Of a stretch of 37,898 nucleotides of DNA, positions 9,894-18,677 are shown piece by piece. The notes beneath the pieces were generated by a model. The model was not told the origin of the DNA. It saw nothing but the letters and a program-made list of their open reading frames with translations, and searched no databases. Both the position numbers and the translations under genes were made by a program. The DNA comes from an uncultured Candidatus Hydrogenedens sp. (GTDB taxonomy: Bacteria; Myxococcota; UBA4151), in assembly GCA_902574205.1 (NCBI GenBank), contig CACGMS010000011.1, positions 1-37,898 on the forward strand, given 5' to 3'. Numbering within the stretch: the first letter of the stretch is position 1; each line of letters begins with the position of its first letter.

Positions 9894-11680
9894 AGCTAAT
9901 GCGTTGGGTGCCTATCGTTTGCCTCTGGATTCATTGCACGCCGATCCCTGATTTGCCGTTGTGTAATTTAGACGGTGTTATCGATGAAGGTGAAGAGTGT
10001 GATGACGGTAACTCTGACCCTGCCGACGCATGCACGAATCTTTGTCGGTTGGCGCGATGCGGTGATGGTGTGGTGCGCATTGATTTGGATCCAGGTGTTA
10101 CTGATTATGAAGCGTGTGAAGCGACTCTTGATAGTGACTGCAATTTGAGGTGTTCGTTTGATCGCTGCGGTGATGGTGTCAAAGATACGGATGAAGAGTG
10201 CGATGACGCGAATGATAACGACGCGGATGCCTGTCGTGGTAATTGTGAAAAGGCGTCATGTGGCGATGGAGTGATTCGTCTGGATAAACAGCCTGGTGAA
10301 ACCGGCTACGAGAGCTGTGACGATCAAAATGATAATCAAGAGGATGGATGTACGACGGCTTGCGATCGACATCGCTGTGGCGACGCCATCGTTCGTGCAG
10401 ATCGAACACCAGGTAGCCAGACGCCTTGCTCAGCGTCTTCAGATTGCGAAAGTCCCGAGGTGTGTCGAGATGGTCGCTGCTTAGATCCGCTTTACGAGGC
10501 TTGTGATGACGGTAATTCAGAGCCGACCGATAACTGCAGTTCGGATTGTTTGAGCGCTCGCTGCGGCGATGGTGTTGTTCGTGTCGATGTCGATCTAGGT
10601 AGTGAGACCGTCTGCCGACCCGGCGGAGATGATTGTGTAGTCGGTGAGCGCTGCGTAGCGGGTCGCTGTACCAATGAGTTGTACGAGTTTTGCGATGACG
10701 GTGAGTCGAGCAATAATGATGCATGTGTTGAGGGTTGTGTCTTTAATCGTTGCGGCGACGGTTTTTTACGTGAGGGACTCAACCCTGGTGATCAAGGATA
10801 TGAGGCTTGTGATGATGGGAATACCGAAGATGGAGATTATTGTTCGGCAGATTGTCAGCAAGTGACCTCGCAATGTGGCGATGGTGTCGTGGTGTATCCT
10901 AATGAGCGATGTGACGATGGGAACACATTGGATCTCGATGATTGCGGCGCTGATTGTCGCATTGATTTGTTGCCGGTCGAAATCCCGGCGGGTTGTTTTG
11001 AGCGCGGATGGGGCGCATCAACGGATAATGGACCTGCCCATCAAACCTGCATGAGCGCCTACAAATTGGATCGCAAAGAGGTTACCGTTGGCCGTTACCG
11101 TCAATTTTTAGAGACACACCCCGACTATCAACGTCCCGAAGGCTGGGTTGAAGAAATAGCTGAAAACCAGCGTTTTCAGGGTGATGAGCTCAAACCCGTC
11201 ACGCAGGTTGGGCGCGCAGATGCGCTTGCTTACTGCAACTGGCTGGATAAAACGCTACCCACCGAAGCGCAGTGGGAGTTTGCTGCTCGAGGGCCTGATG
11301 CGCACCCATATCCTTGGGGTGTATCGCCGACACCCAGTTGTGGTTATGCCGTCCGGCAGCTGGTTAATAGCGATCGTGATCCCGAGTTGTGCGCGCGCAG
11401 GGGTCAATGGAAACCACCTTGTTCAGCAACTGACGGCAACAATGCTCAGGGTATTTGTGACTTGATTGGTAATGTCCGCGAGTGGACACTCGATGGTTAT
11501 CGCTTTCAAGTGTATACAACCCAGATCGCTGAGGGGTTACCACTCAACGACCCCTTCGTCCCTTTTGAGGAGGGAATGGCAGGAACTCTGCGTGGGGATT
11601 TTGGCGCCGCTTACGTACGAGAGAACGGACGTAATCCGAGTTCGAGTATCGGGTTTCGTTGTGCAGAGGCGATGCCCTAA
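9890..11680 (+). CDS. DUF4215 (Myxococcus cysteine-rich repeat) protein with C-terminal FGE-sulfatase-like domain
   Basis: ATGA overlap with upstream gene; repeated 'CGDGVVR.D..PG...YE.CDDGN...D.C...C'; C-terminal VEIPAGCFERGWG..DNGPAHQTCMSAYKLDRKEVTVGRYRQFL..LPTEAQWEFAARG..GNVREWT..IGFRC is FGE-fold. Confidence 0.88.
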   Translation: MKLMRWVPIVCLWIHCTPIPDLPLCNLDGVIDEGEECDDGNSDPADACTNLCRLARCGDGVVRIDLDPGVTDYEACEATLDSDCNLRCSFDRCGDGVKDTDEECDDANDNDADACRGNCEKASCGDGVIRLDKQPGETGYESCDDQNDNQEDGCTTACDRHRCGDAIVRADRTPGSQTPCSASSDCESPEVCRDGRCLDPLYEACDDGNSEPTDNCSSDCLSARCGDGVVRVDVDLGSETVCRPGGDDCVVGERCVAGRCTNELYEFCDDGESSNNDACVEGCVFNRCGDGFLREGLNPGDQGYEACDDGNTEDGDYCSADCQQVTSQCGDGVVVYPNERCDDGNTLDLDDCGADCRIDLLPVEIPAGCFERGWGASTDNGPAHQTCMSAYKLDRKEVTVGRYRQFLETHPDYQRPEGWVEEIAENQRFQGDELKPVTQVGRADALAYCNWLDKTLPTEAQWEFAARGPDAHPYPWGVSPTPSCGYAVRQLVNSDRDPELCARRGQWKPPCSATDGNNAQGICDLIGNVREWTLDGYRFQVYTTQIAEGLPLNDPFVPFEEGMAGTLRGDFGAAYVRENGRNPSSSIGFRCAEAMP

Positions 11681-11700
11681 GCTTTGACCAACGCGTTGAT

Positions 11701-13140
11701 TTAGTCGCGTACGTGGCGATTGAATTTGACGTATTCATGCTCGATCGGATTACCGTTGATCCCTCTTTTGGGCGGCGCGATCCAGTGCGCGAATTCGCCA
11801 GGCGTCGTCACTTGAACCATCAAACTCTTGACGTAGTTTCTGTCCTCGTCTGAGGCAATCCATTCATCTTTTTTCGCTTCGAAACGGTCTTCATCGATTA
11901 GTTCACCTTCTGGCGTGAAGAAATGCCCAGCATATTCACCTTGGTGACGATGAAATTTTCGATCTGGAAGCGTAAATTCAAAGGCGATGCCCGCCTTTTT
12001 ACACGCTCGATTCCACGAGGTCATCACGGTTTGGCAATCCTTGATGTATTCATCGCGCAGCACTTCGTTCATCGCGTTGCGCAAGGGGACTTCTTCGTTG
12101 GTGAGCGTGCCTTCACGCACCACATCCATGACCTTTGAACCTTCGAGCCCGATATGATCATCCCAGCGCCGCTGCTCTTGGAAACGCCCTTTGAGGCTGT
12201 TGGCGAAGAAGGTGGCGCCGTTGCTCGACACCTCAGACCCAAACAAATCTAAACTCAGACTGTACCATCGGTTAATGTAGCGCTGAATGATCTCCAGAGG
12301 TACGGCGCCATCTTTCGTGACATCGTGATCGCGGTCGCCTTTCATTAACTCACAAGTCCGTGTGATCACTCGCTCCACCCCCGTTTGACCGACGAACAGG
12401 TGGTGTGCCTCTTCAGTGAGCATGAACCGCGTGCTTGCCGCGAGCGGTGTAAAGGCGCTTTCAGCCAACGCGCCGAGTTGGTATTTTCCATCACGGTCGG
12501 TAAAAGTAGCGAAGCAAAAGAAGCTCAGCCAGTCTTCGATCGGTTCATTAAAGACGTTTAAGATGCGTGGTTTGTCAGGGTCACCGGATTGCCGCTCAAG
12601 TAACTCTTCAGCTTCTTCACGTCCGTCTCGTCCAAAGTAGGAATGAAGCAAATAGACCATCGCCCACAAATGTCGACCCTCTTCGACATTGATTTGAAAC
12701 AGATTTCTTAAATCATAAAGCGATGGGCAGCATTGCCCTAGGAGTCGTTGTTGTTCGACTGAGGCAGGTTCGGTGTCCGCTTGGGTCACGACGATACGCC
12801 GCAGCGCGTTGCGATACTCACCCGGAACTTGGTCCCAGGCATCTTTGCCGTAGTGATCGCCAAAACCGATCTTTCGATCTTCTTCCGTTGGGTTAAGAAA
12901 GATACCCCAGCGATAGTCGGGCATTTTAACGTAATCAAAATGCGCCCAGCCGGACTTTTCGACGCTAACTGCGGTGCGCAGGTAGATGTTGTCGTCTTGA
13001 AACCCTTCAGGCCCCATGGTTCGCCACCAGTCGATGTAGTTCGGTAACCAACGCTCTAGGGCGCGCTGAAGACGTCGATCCGACGATAATCCGACGTTGT
13101 TCGGGATACGAGCTTCGTAATCTACGGTGGTTGCGACCAT
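11701..13140 (-). CDS. boxB: Benzoyl-CoA 2,3-epoxidase subunit BoxB
   Basis: Recognised BoxB sequence (RWLPNYIDWWRTMGPEGFQDDNIYLRTAVSVEKSGWAHFDYVKMPDYRWGIFLNP; RFMLTEEAHHLFVGQTGVERV); sits downstream of boxC with overlapping start/stop. Confidence 0.95.
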   Translation of the reverse strand: MVATTVDYEARIPNNVGLSSDRRLQRALERWLPNYIDWWRTMGPEGFQDDNIYLRTAVSVEKSGWAHFDYVKMPDYRWGIFLNPTEEDRKIGFGDHYGKDAWDQVPGEYRNALRRIVVTQADTEPASVEQQRLLGQCCPSLYDLRNLFQINVEEGRHLWAMVYLLHSYFGRDGREEAEELLERQSGDPDKPRILNVFNEPIEDWLSFFCFATFTDRDGKYQLGALAESAFTPLAASTRFMLTEEAHHLFVGQTGVERVITRTCELMKGDRDHDVTKDGAVPLEIIQRYINRWYSLSLDLFGSEVSSNGATFFANSLKGRFQEQRRWDDHIGLEGSKVMDVVREGTLTNEEVPLRNAMNEVLRDEYIKDCQTVMTSWNRACKKAGIAFEFTLPDRKFHRHQGEYAGHFFTPEGELIDEDRFEAKKDEWIASDEDRNYVKSLMVQVTTPGEFAHWIAPPKRGINGNPIEHEYVKFNRHVRD

Positions 13141-14783
13141 TAGGTTCTCCTCCAGTCAAACTTGGGTGTTGTGGGTTCACCAAAGCTTTGAAGCGCTCCG
13201 GTTTCTCCTACTGCATTCGGGCGTTGAAAGATCCAGTTCTGCCAAGCAGACAGTCGACCGAACACTTTTGTTTCAACCGTCTCTGCACCAGCAAAGCGAA
13301 GGTTCGCCTCCATTCCAGTCAATGCGTCAGGAGACAGGCTTGTTCGTTCTTCGATCGCTGGGCGGACTTCGTCGGGATAATCGATGTCGTCGAGCGCAAA
13401 GGTGACTAAGCCGACCTCTTCGGCTTCGATACCATAATAACGGCCTTGTTCCTCGGCGAGTGCGTGACCCGCTTTGGGGTCGTGAAGAAAGCGACAGCCG
13501 ATACGCGTCAACCCATTGGACATCGGCAGGCTGCCATTTGAGAGCGCTCCAATAGCGATACCATTTTCTCCTGCTTCGTCTTCGAGTAGATAGCTGCGAT
13601 CCGCTGCTAAGCCGAGCTCAAGTAAGCTGCCTGCAAAACAGCTCTCTTCTTCCATCAGCGCATAGAAGGATCGAGCGGTCAGGTCCAACCGGCGCAGAAC
13701 AAAGCCCATATAAAGTACGACTTCACGGATGAACCAATCGTTCTCTTTCAGTTCGTGGAGCTTGGTATCCATCGCGAGGGTGGCGTCGATATCGCCTTCA
13801 GTCTTGATCAAAACCGTTCCCACTTCGATATGGTTGAAGCGCAGATGAAGCAGTGCTTCGTTGAGCTCACGATAGGCTTTAAGGGCCCAGAAATTCTCGC
13901 CTAGCTCACGAATTGCTTCAGCCGTCAGGTCATTGATTTGATCAGCTGTTTGATGGGGAGAGCGCATGGTCAGTGTCGCTAACCGGCGATGCGACTCGAT
14001 CTGAAGATCAACGAATTCAAAGTGGTACCCTGTGTCGTCGTGATTAAACTCAAGAGCGGTCAGTTCGATGCCTTGTTCGGTTCCTGTCGCTGAACCCGCA
14101 GCCTGTTGAGCACGCTCGGCGATGCGCTCTTCGAAACGAGATAGAGGGACCGCTTCATCGACCAGTCGCCACGCTTTGGCTCGCTTTCCTCGAACGCCGT
14201 CCGAGAGTGTTGAAAAGACATCGGCGTGATCGCGGCGAACCTTTCGCTTGTCGACCACCCGGGTCAGACCACCGGTGCCGGGAAGCACCCCAAGTAATGG
14301 GACCTCTGGTAGACTCACAGCCGAGCGACCGTCATCAGCAAGAAGAATCTCGTTGGCGCAGACAGCGAGTTCGTAACCACCGCCTGCACAGACACCCCGC
14401 ACGGCGGCAATCCAGTGTTGACCAGATTGGTTCTGAGCATCTTCGATGGCGAAGCGTGTTTCGTTGGTAAACTTGCAGAAATTGACTTTGAAGTGATGCG
14501 CTGACGATCGGAGCATGAGAATATTGGCACCCGCACACCACACTTTGTCGTCATTTGCTCGTAGAACCACCACCGCCACACCGGGGTGTTCGAACCGAAG
14601 TCGCATCAAAAGGTCGGCGAGCTCGATATCAACGCCGAGATCGTATGAGTTGAGCTTGAGCTCATAGCCGGGATTGAGGGGTTGTTGTGGGTCGACCCCC
14701 ATCGTCACCGTCGCGATCGCTCCATCAACGTCGAGCGACCAATGGTTATAGGTAGAAGGATGGCGCTGAAAGGTAATGCTCAT
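13140..14783 (-). CDS. boxC: 2,3-epoxybenzoyl-CoA dihydrolase BoxC (enoyl-CoA hydratase superfamily)
   Basis: MSITFQRHPSTYNHWSLDVDGAIATVTMGVDPQQPLNPGYELKLNSYDLGVDIELADLLMRLRFEHP..VWCAGANI..GVCAGGGYELA. The ORF is open to 14858; the start is uncertain among 14783/14816/14858. Confidence 0.93.
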   Translation of the reverse strand: MSITFQRHPSTYNHWSLDVDGAIATVTMGVDPQQPLNPGYELKLNSYDLGVDIELADLLMRLRFEHPGVAVVVLRANDDKVWCAGANILMLRSSAHHFKVNFCKFTNETRFAIEDAQNQSGQHWIAAVRGVCAGGGYELAVCANEILLADDGRSAVSLPEVPLLGVLPGTGGLTRVVDKRKVRRDHADVFSTLSDGVRGKRAKAWRLVDEAVPLSRFEERIAERAQQAAGSATGTEQGIELTALEFNHDDTGYHFEFVDLQIESHRRLATLTMRSPHQTADQINDLTAEAIRELGENFWALKAYRELNEALLHLRFNHIEVGTVLIKTEGDIDATLAMDTKLHELKENDWFIREVVLYMGFVLRRLDLTARSFYALMEEESCFAGSLLELGLAADRSYLLEDEAGENGIAIGALSNGSLPMSNGLTRIGCRFLHDPKAGHALAEEQGRYYGIEAEEVGLVTFALDDIDYPDEVRPAIEERTSLSPDALTGMEANLRFAGAETVETKVFGRLSAWQNWIFQRPNAVGETGALQSFGEPTTPKFDWRRT

Positions 14784-14868
14784 TCGGGTTCCGTGTGTCT
14801 GATGACTATGGCTCATTGCCTCGACAAGGAGGGGTTTACCAAGCATTATGAAGCGCATTTGATATCCG

Positions 14869-14884
14869 TATAGTGAGAACTATA
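14869..14884. promoter_or_regulatory. Inverted repeat TATAGT-GAGA-ACTATA in the boxC/boxR divergent region (candidate operator)
   Basis: Perfect 6-bp dyad with 4-nt spacer immediately upstream of the boxR ATG (14885). Direct repeats GCATT(N7)GCATT at 14843-14859 lie on the boxC side. Confidence 0.35.
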
Positions 14885-15754
14885 ATGCCTATTGGCGTAA
14901 GCAGTGAGGATCTCGGTCGTCGGGTTCGTCGTTTGAGGCAAGAGCGCGGCTGGTCTGTTCTTGCTCTTGCCGCAGGCGCATCCTTGTCTTCACGATATGT
15001 TATCGAAGTCGAAGGTGGTCGCGCCAACCCGACGCTCAAGGCACTGGATCAACTTGCTCAAGCCTTTGAGTTGAGTGTCTTTGATTTGTTGCCGAAGCCG
15101 CTTGCCGGGGGACCGCGCCAGCGTATTGATCGTATTTTAGAACGCCGAACTTTTGATGAATTACAAAATGTTGCGCGTGAACTTGAGTTACGCTTTGAGC
15201 AGCGCCACCGTCGTTTAGTTCTTTTATTGGGTGTTCGAGGAGCAGGTAAAACAACGATTGGCCGGCAGTTGGCAAATCGGTTGGCGATGCCGTTTGTTGA
15301 ACTCGATGATCGGGTTGAAGCGTATTCAGGTCTACCTGTTGCTGAGCTCATATCCGTTTACGGTGAGCGTTATTATCGACAGATCGAACATCAGTGTTTG
15401 GCTGAATTACTGGTTGAAGATCAGCCGGCTGTAGTCGCCGCAGGGGGAGGTGTTGTCGAGCACCTACAAAGTCACGATCTCATTCTGCGCTGCGCGTTGA
15501 GCGTTTATCTGAGCGCTCGTGCCGAAACCCTTTGGACTCGTGTTTTGGACCAAGGTGATAATCGACCGATGTCAGGCAGCGAAACGGCTCTTGCTCAATT
15601 GCGCTTACTTTTGGTTCGTCGCGAGCCGCTTTATGCGAAAGCTCAAATTCGGTTGGTTACTGATGGGAGAATGCCTTCACGCTTGGTTTCGGATTTGGTC
15701 GAAGAAATCCAACTACTGCGCGCGGATAGTGCTCAGTTACGCCAAGGTCTATAA
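14885..15754 (+). CDS. boxR: BoxR-type transcriptional regulator (XRE HTH + shikimate-kinase-like domain)
   Basis: N-terminal HTH (LGRRVRRLRQERGWSVLALAAGASLSSRYVIEVEGGRANPTLKALDQLAQ) fused to a shikimate-kinase fold (LLGVRGAGKTTIGRQLANRLAMPFVELDD); divergent to boxC-boxB. Confidence 0.9.
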   Translation: MPIGVSSEDLGRRVRRLRQERGWSVLALAAGASLSSRYVIEVEGGRANPTLKALDQLAQAFELSVFDLLPKPLAGGPRQRIDRILERRTFDELQNVARELELRFEQRHRRLVLLLGVRGAGKTTIGRQLANRLAMPFVELDDRVEAYSGLPVAELISVYGERYYRQIEHQCLAELLVEDQPAVVAAGGGVVEHLQSHDLILRCALSVYLSARAETLWTRVLDQGDNRPMSGSETALAQLRLLLVRREPLYAKAQIRLVTDGRMPSRLVSDLVEEIQLLRADSAQLRQGL

Positions 15755-15774
15755 ATGTGATCGAGCCGAAACTT

Positions 15775-16080
15775 TTATTTGTTGCGTAACTCGGCGCGCA
15801 ACAGATCACTGGCTTTAAAGTGAACTGTTTTGCGCGCTTCGATATGGACGGGTTTACCACCACCTTTGGTGAGATTGAACCCGTAGCTAATGCGCGGCTT
15901 TTGCGTGCGCACCTGGAACGTACCAAAGCCGTTGATGCGCACGGTGCTGCCGTCGCCGCCTTCGATCATTCCATCAGCCAAACCCTTAAAGACGGCATCG
16001 ACAACATCGCCTGCTAAACGCTGGCTAATGCGCCCATCGAGTTCTTGTGTTACAAAGCGAATAAGATCGGTTTTGTTCAT
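15775..16080 (-). CDS. HU/IHF family DNA-binding protein
   Basis: MNKTDLIRFVTQELDGRISQRLAGDVVDAVFKGL..GSTVRINGFGTFQVRTQKPR. Confidence 0.9.
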   Translation of the reverse strand: MNKTDLIRFVTQELDGRISQRLAGDVVDAVFKGLADGMIEGGDGSTVRINGFGTFQVRTQKPRISYGFNLTKGGGKPVHIEARKTVHFKASDLLRAELRNK

Positions 16081-16119
16081 CGCTTACTCCCGGGATTGTG
16101 TTAGCGAACAGTGAACACT

Positions 16120-16824
16120 CTAACTGAAGAAGTGTCTTTTGACGATATTGAGAAAGTCGCTCGCGAAACTTTCCATCTCAGCGCGCAAGACACGAATGCG
16201 GCTCAAGAAGTAATTATAGGCAATCACAGCCGGTATGGCGGCAGCTAAACCCGCGGCCGTAACCACGAGCGCCTCGCTGATTCCGGGCGCTACGGTGGCG
16301 AGGTTCGCGGAGCCTTGCATGCCAATGTCTTGGAAGGCACGAATGATTCCAACGACGGTCCCGAAAAGACCGATAAAGGGCGCGGCCGAGGCCGTCGTGG
16401 CCAAAAAGCTGGTCAATCGTTCGAGTTCAGTGCGTTCATCCAAAGCCGCTCGTTGCAGGGCGCGCTCGATGTTCTCGAAGCTGCCGAGTTCGATAGCAAA
16501 ACTGCCACCGTCTTCGCCGCCGGCACGACCCAACTCTCGATAACCGGCGATAAAGAGTTGAGCGACAGGTGAGCGCTCAAGTGTTTGGCTTTGTTGGTAC
16601 ACGACCTCAAGGTCGCTTGCGTTCCAAAAGCAGTCTAAAAACGTTCGGGTCTGGTGTTCTGCTATGCGAAGATGGTTGTATTTGAGCGCGATGATACCCC
16701 AACAGGCGACCGACATAGCGACCAAACTCAGCATCACCATGATGCCAACCGGACCGCTGTGCGCGATCATGGCTCCCCAGTCCATTGAGGCTTGGGCCGG
16801 TGCAGCGATAAACGAGACGGTCAC
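16120..16824 (-). CDS. MotA/TolQ/ExbB proton-channel family protein
   Basis: TM-rich with TolQ/ExbB signature (FLATTASAAPFIGLFGTVVGIIRAFQDIGMQGSANLATVAPGISEALVVTAAGLAAAIPAVIAYNYF). GTG start proposed; the ORF is open to 16881. Confidence 0.88.
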   Translation of the reverse strand: MTVSFIAAPAQASMDWGAMIAHSGPVGIMVMLSLVAMSVACWGIIALKYNHLRIAEHQTRTFLDCFWNASDLEVVYQQSQTLERSPVAQLFIAGYRELGRAGGEDGGSFAIELGSFENIERALQRAALDERTELERLTSFLATTASAAPFIGLFGTVVGIIRAFQDIGMQGSANLATVAPGISEALVVTAAGLAAAIPAVIAYNYFLSRIRVLRAEMESFASDFLNIVKRHFFS

Positions 16825-16887
16825 CTTGTTTCTCCTCGATGGTCCCGATGCGCAGCAACCCAACTTGGGCATGGATGTCAACCGGTG

Positions 16888-17340
16888 ATGCGCCCTTCGG
16901 ATTTTACTGTGCTTGTTTTGTGCCTGGTTTGCGGCATTTTATTCGCTCTGCGAAACGGTGATGTCCGCACCAATTTTAGCGCGGCGCCGGGGCTTGAAGC
17001 ACCAAGGTTGGTCGATGGTTTATTGCAGCGCGAGTCGATGCAAAAAACAATAGGTTCGTCTTTTTTGTGTAGGACTGAGTGTGCCTCAGTGAGCCCTTGG
17101 CCCGTGGAGTCAGACCCGAGGTCGTGGTTGGACGAAATTGGTCAAGCCCATGCGAAGCAGGGCATTGGTGACCGTCCTGATGCGCCAGCTTTGATCCGGT
17201 TTGAAGGCCGTTGGATGATCTTATGGGGCGAGCGCAGCGACCGACTTGAGGTTGTCGTCGAAAATCAGGGCGCTGGGGTTTGGCCACGTGAGCGCTATAC
17301 ATCACTCTATGGCCTACCGTGGTGGGGCCCGTTGCGATGA
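16888..17340 (+). CDS. Hypothetical protein with N-terminal TM/signal anchor
   Basis: ATG at 16888: MRPSDFTVLVLCLVCGILFALRNGD; stop overlaps the next ATG (ATGA). Confidence 0.5.
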   Translation: MRPSDFTVLVLCLVCGILFALRNGDVRTNFSAAPGLEAPRLVDGLLQRESMQKTIGSSFLCRTECASVSPWPVESDPRSWLDEIGQAHAKQGIGDRPDAPALIRFEGRWMILWGERSDRLEVVVENQGAGVWPRERYTSLYGLPWWGPLR

Positions 17341-18677
17341 CTTATGTGTTGGCTTTTTGCTGCGCTTTTCCCCTGGCTTTGAGTCATGATTTAGGGGGGC
17401 CTTTAGCATTGGTTGCGCTTGCGCCATTGATGGCTTTATCGCTGCGTGTGGAGCGTGCCTTTAGCCATGGGTTTATCTGTGGTTTTGCCGAAGTTTTCCT
17501 GACGATGTGGGGAGCTTCCAACTATACATTTTTGATTCCGGTAACGCTCGCACTTCAAGCCGGTTTGGTTCGTGGTTTTTTGGCTTGGGCAGTCGCTTGG
17601 CGTCGGGGTCCGATTCTGCCCGTTTCTGTACTCGTGATTGGTCAGGGTTTACGGACGACATCAGTGCTGACTCTTCCTTTATCTTGTGGTCATGACTTAG
17701 CTGCGGTTTGGTGGCTCTCTTGGCCCGCTGCGTGGGGCGGCGGCGCGTTGTTGACGGCACTTTGTGGTCTCGTTGCTTATGCGTTGGTGCAACCTTCATG
17801 GCGGCGAGCGGTCGGGCGTGGGATTGGCGTGGTTATTGTCGCCACGATGCTGCACGAGGCTGTGCGTCCTTCCCAAGGTAAAGAGATCCCAATCAACGCA
17901 AGCGTGATTCAAGGCGGTGTGCCTAACTGGGTTTATCGACAGGCTGCGGTGGATCCTCCCGCTGAGGCGCTCATTCGAGACCGCTATTTGACGGTTGCCC
18001 AGAACCAGTCGCCTGAACGTTTGCTGATTTTTCCGGAGACCGCTGTACGTGAGACCTGGGGCGAGGGGGCGATGACCGACGCCTATCGGGCTCTTCATGC
18101 ACGAGGACATGGTCTGGTCGCTGGTGTGAATCATCATATCGATGGCGCATTACGAAATACGGCCATGGTTTGGATTCGTGAGGCAAGCGAACCTGTTTTT
18201 CAGACAAAGCAGACAGTCGTGCCGGTCGTTGAGCGCGAATTTGAAGCGATGTCTGCCGACCTCGCTCAACTGCCTTTTGGGGGTCGGGTGCAATTGTGCA
18301 TCGAGTCTGTTTATCCTCGCTACAGCAAGCCACAGGCGACTTGGTTGCTGGTTTTGACCAATGATGCAGGCGTGGGTCGCAGTACGCCGCGGCGTGCCTT
18401 TGAGCGAGAGAGTCGATTACGCGCACTGGAAACGGGTCGAAGCCTGATTCGTGCCGGCCAGGATGGGCTAAGTTACCTAGTCTCGCCGCATGGGCGTCTA
18501 CTCAAAAGCCTTCCACCTTACCGAGCCGGAGTTTTACAGATCGATCGCATGCCGGGTCCTCTTTGGTCCTTGCGCGGAGCTTTGGGCGACTGGTTCTTTT
18601 GGGTGTGTTTTTTCGGCGTGATCTATGCTTGGTTTACGAGACCAAGGTCGCATGAGCGCGACGCGTCAGCTCCGTGA
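17337..18677 (+). CDS. Divergent apolipoprotein N-acyltransferase-like membrane protein (nitrilase-fold domain)
   Basis: Polytopic N-terminal half; nitrilase-like half with candidate Glu (LLIFPETAV), Lys ([10 protein letters not shown]) and Cys ([11 protein letters not shown]) in Lnt-like order. Confidence 0.7.
   Translation: MTYVLAFCCAFPLALSHDLGGPLALVALAPLMALSLRVERAFSHGFICGFAEVFLTMWGASNYTFLIPVTLALQAGLVRGFLAWAVAWRRGPILPVSVLVIGQGLRTTSVLTLPLSCGHDLAAVWWLSWPAAWGGGALLTALCGLVAYALVQPSWRRAVGRGIGVVIVATMLHEAVRPSQGKEIPINASVIQGGVPNWVYRQAAVDPPAEALIRDRYLTVAQNQSPERLLIFPETAVRETWGEGAMTDAYRALHARGHGLVAGVNHHIDGALRNTAMVWIREASEPVFQTKQTVVPVVEREFEAMSADLAQLPFGGRVQLCIESVYPRYSKPQATWLLVLTNDAGVGRSTPRRAFERESRLRALETGRSLIRAGQDGLSYLVSPHGRLLKSLPPYRAGVLQIDRMPGPLWSLRGALGDWFFWVCFFGVIYAWFTRPRSHERDASAP

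Noticed and set aside
9890-11680. Active formylglycine-generating enzyme for sulfatase activation
   Set aside because: The FGE fold is recognisable but the expected catalytic Cys pair is not evident near the C-terminus (..GRNPSSSIGFRC), and no sulfatase is present; more likely a structural or binding domain.
11690-11705. CAACGCGTTG palindrome as a terminator between convergent genes
   Set aside because: Perfect palindrome without a loop and without a T-tract; no convincing hairpin.
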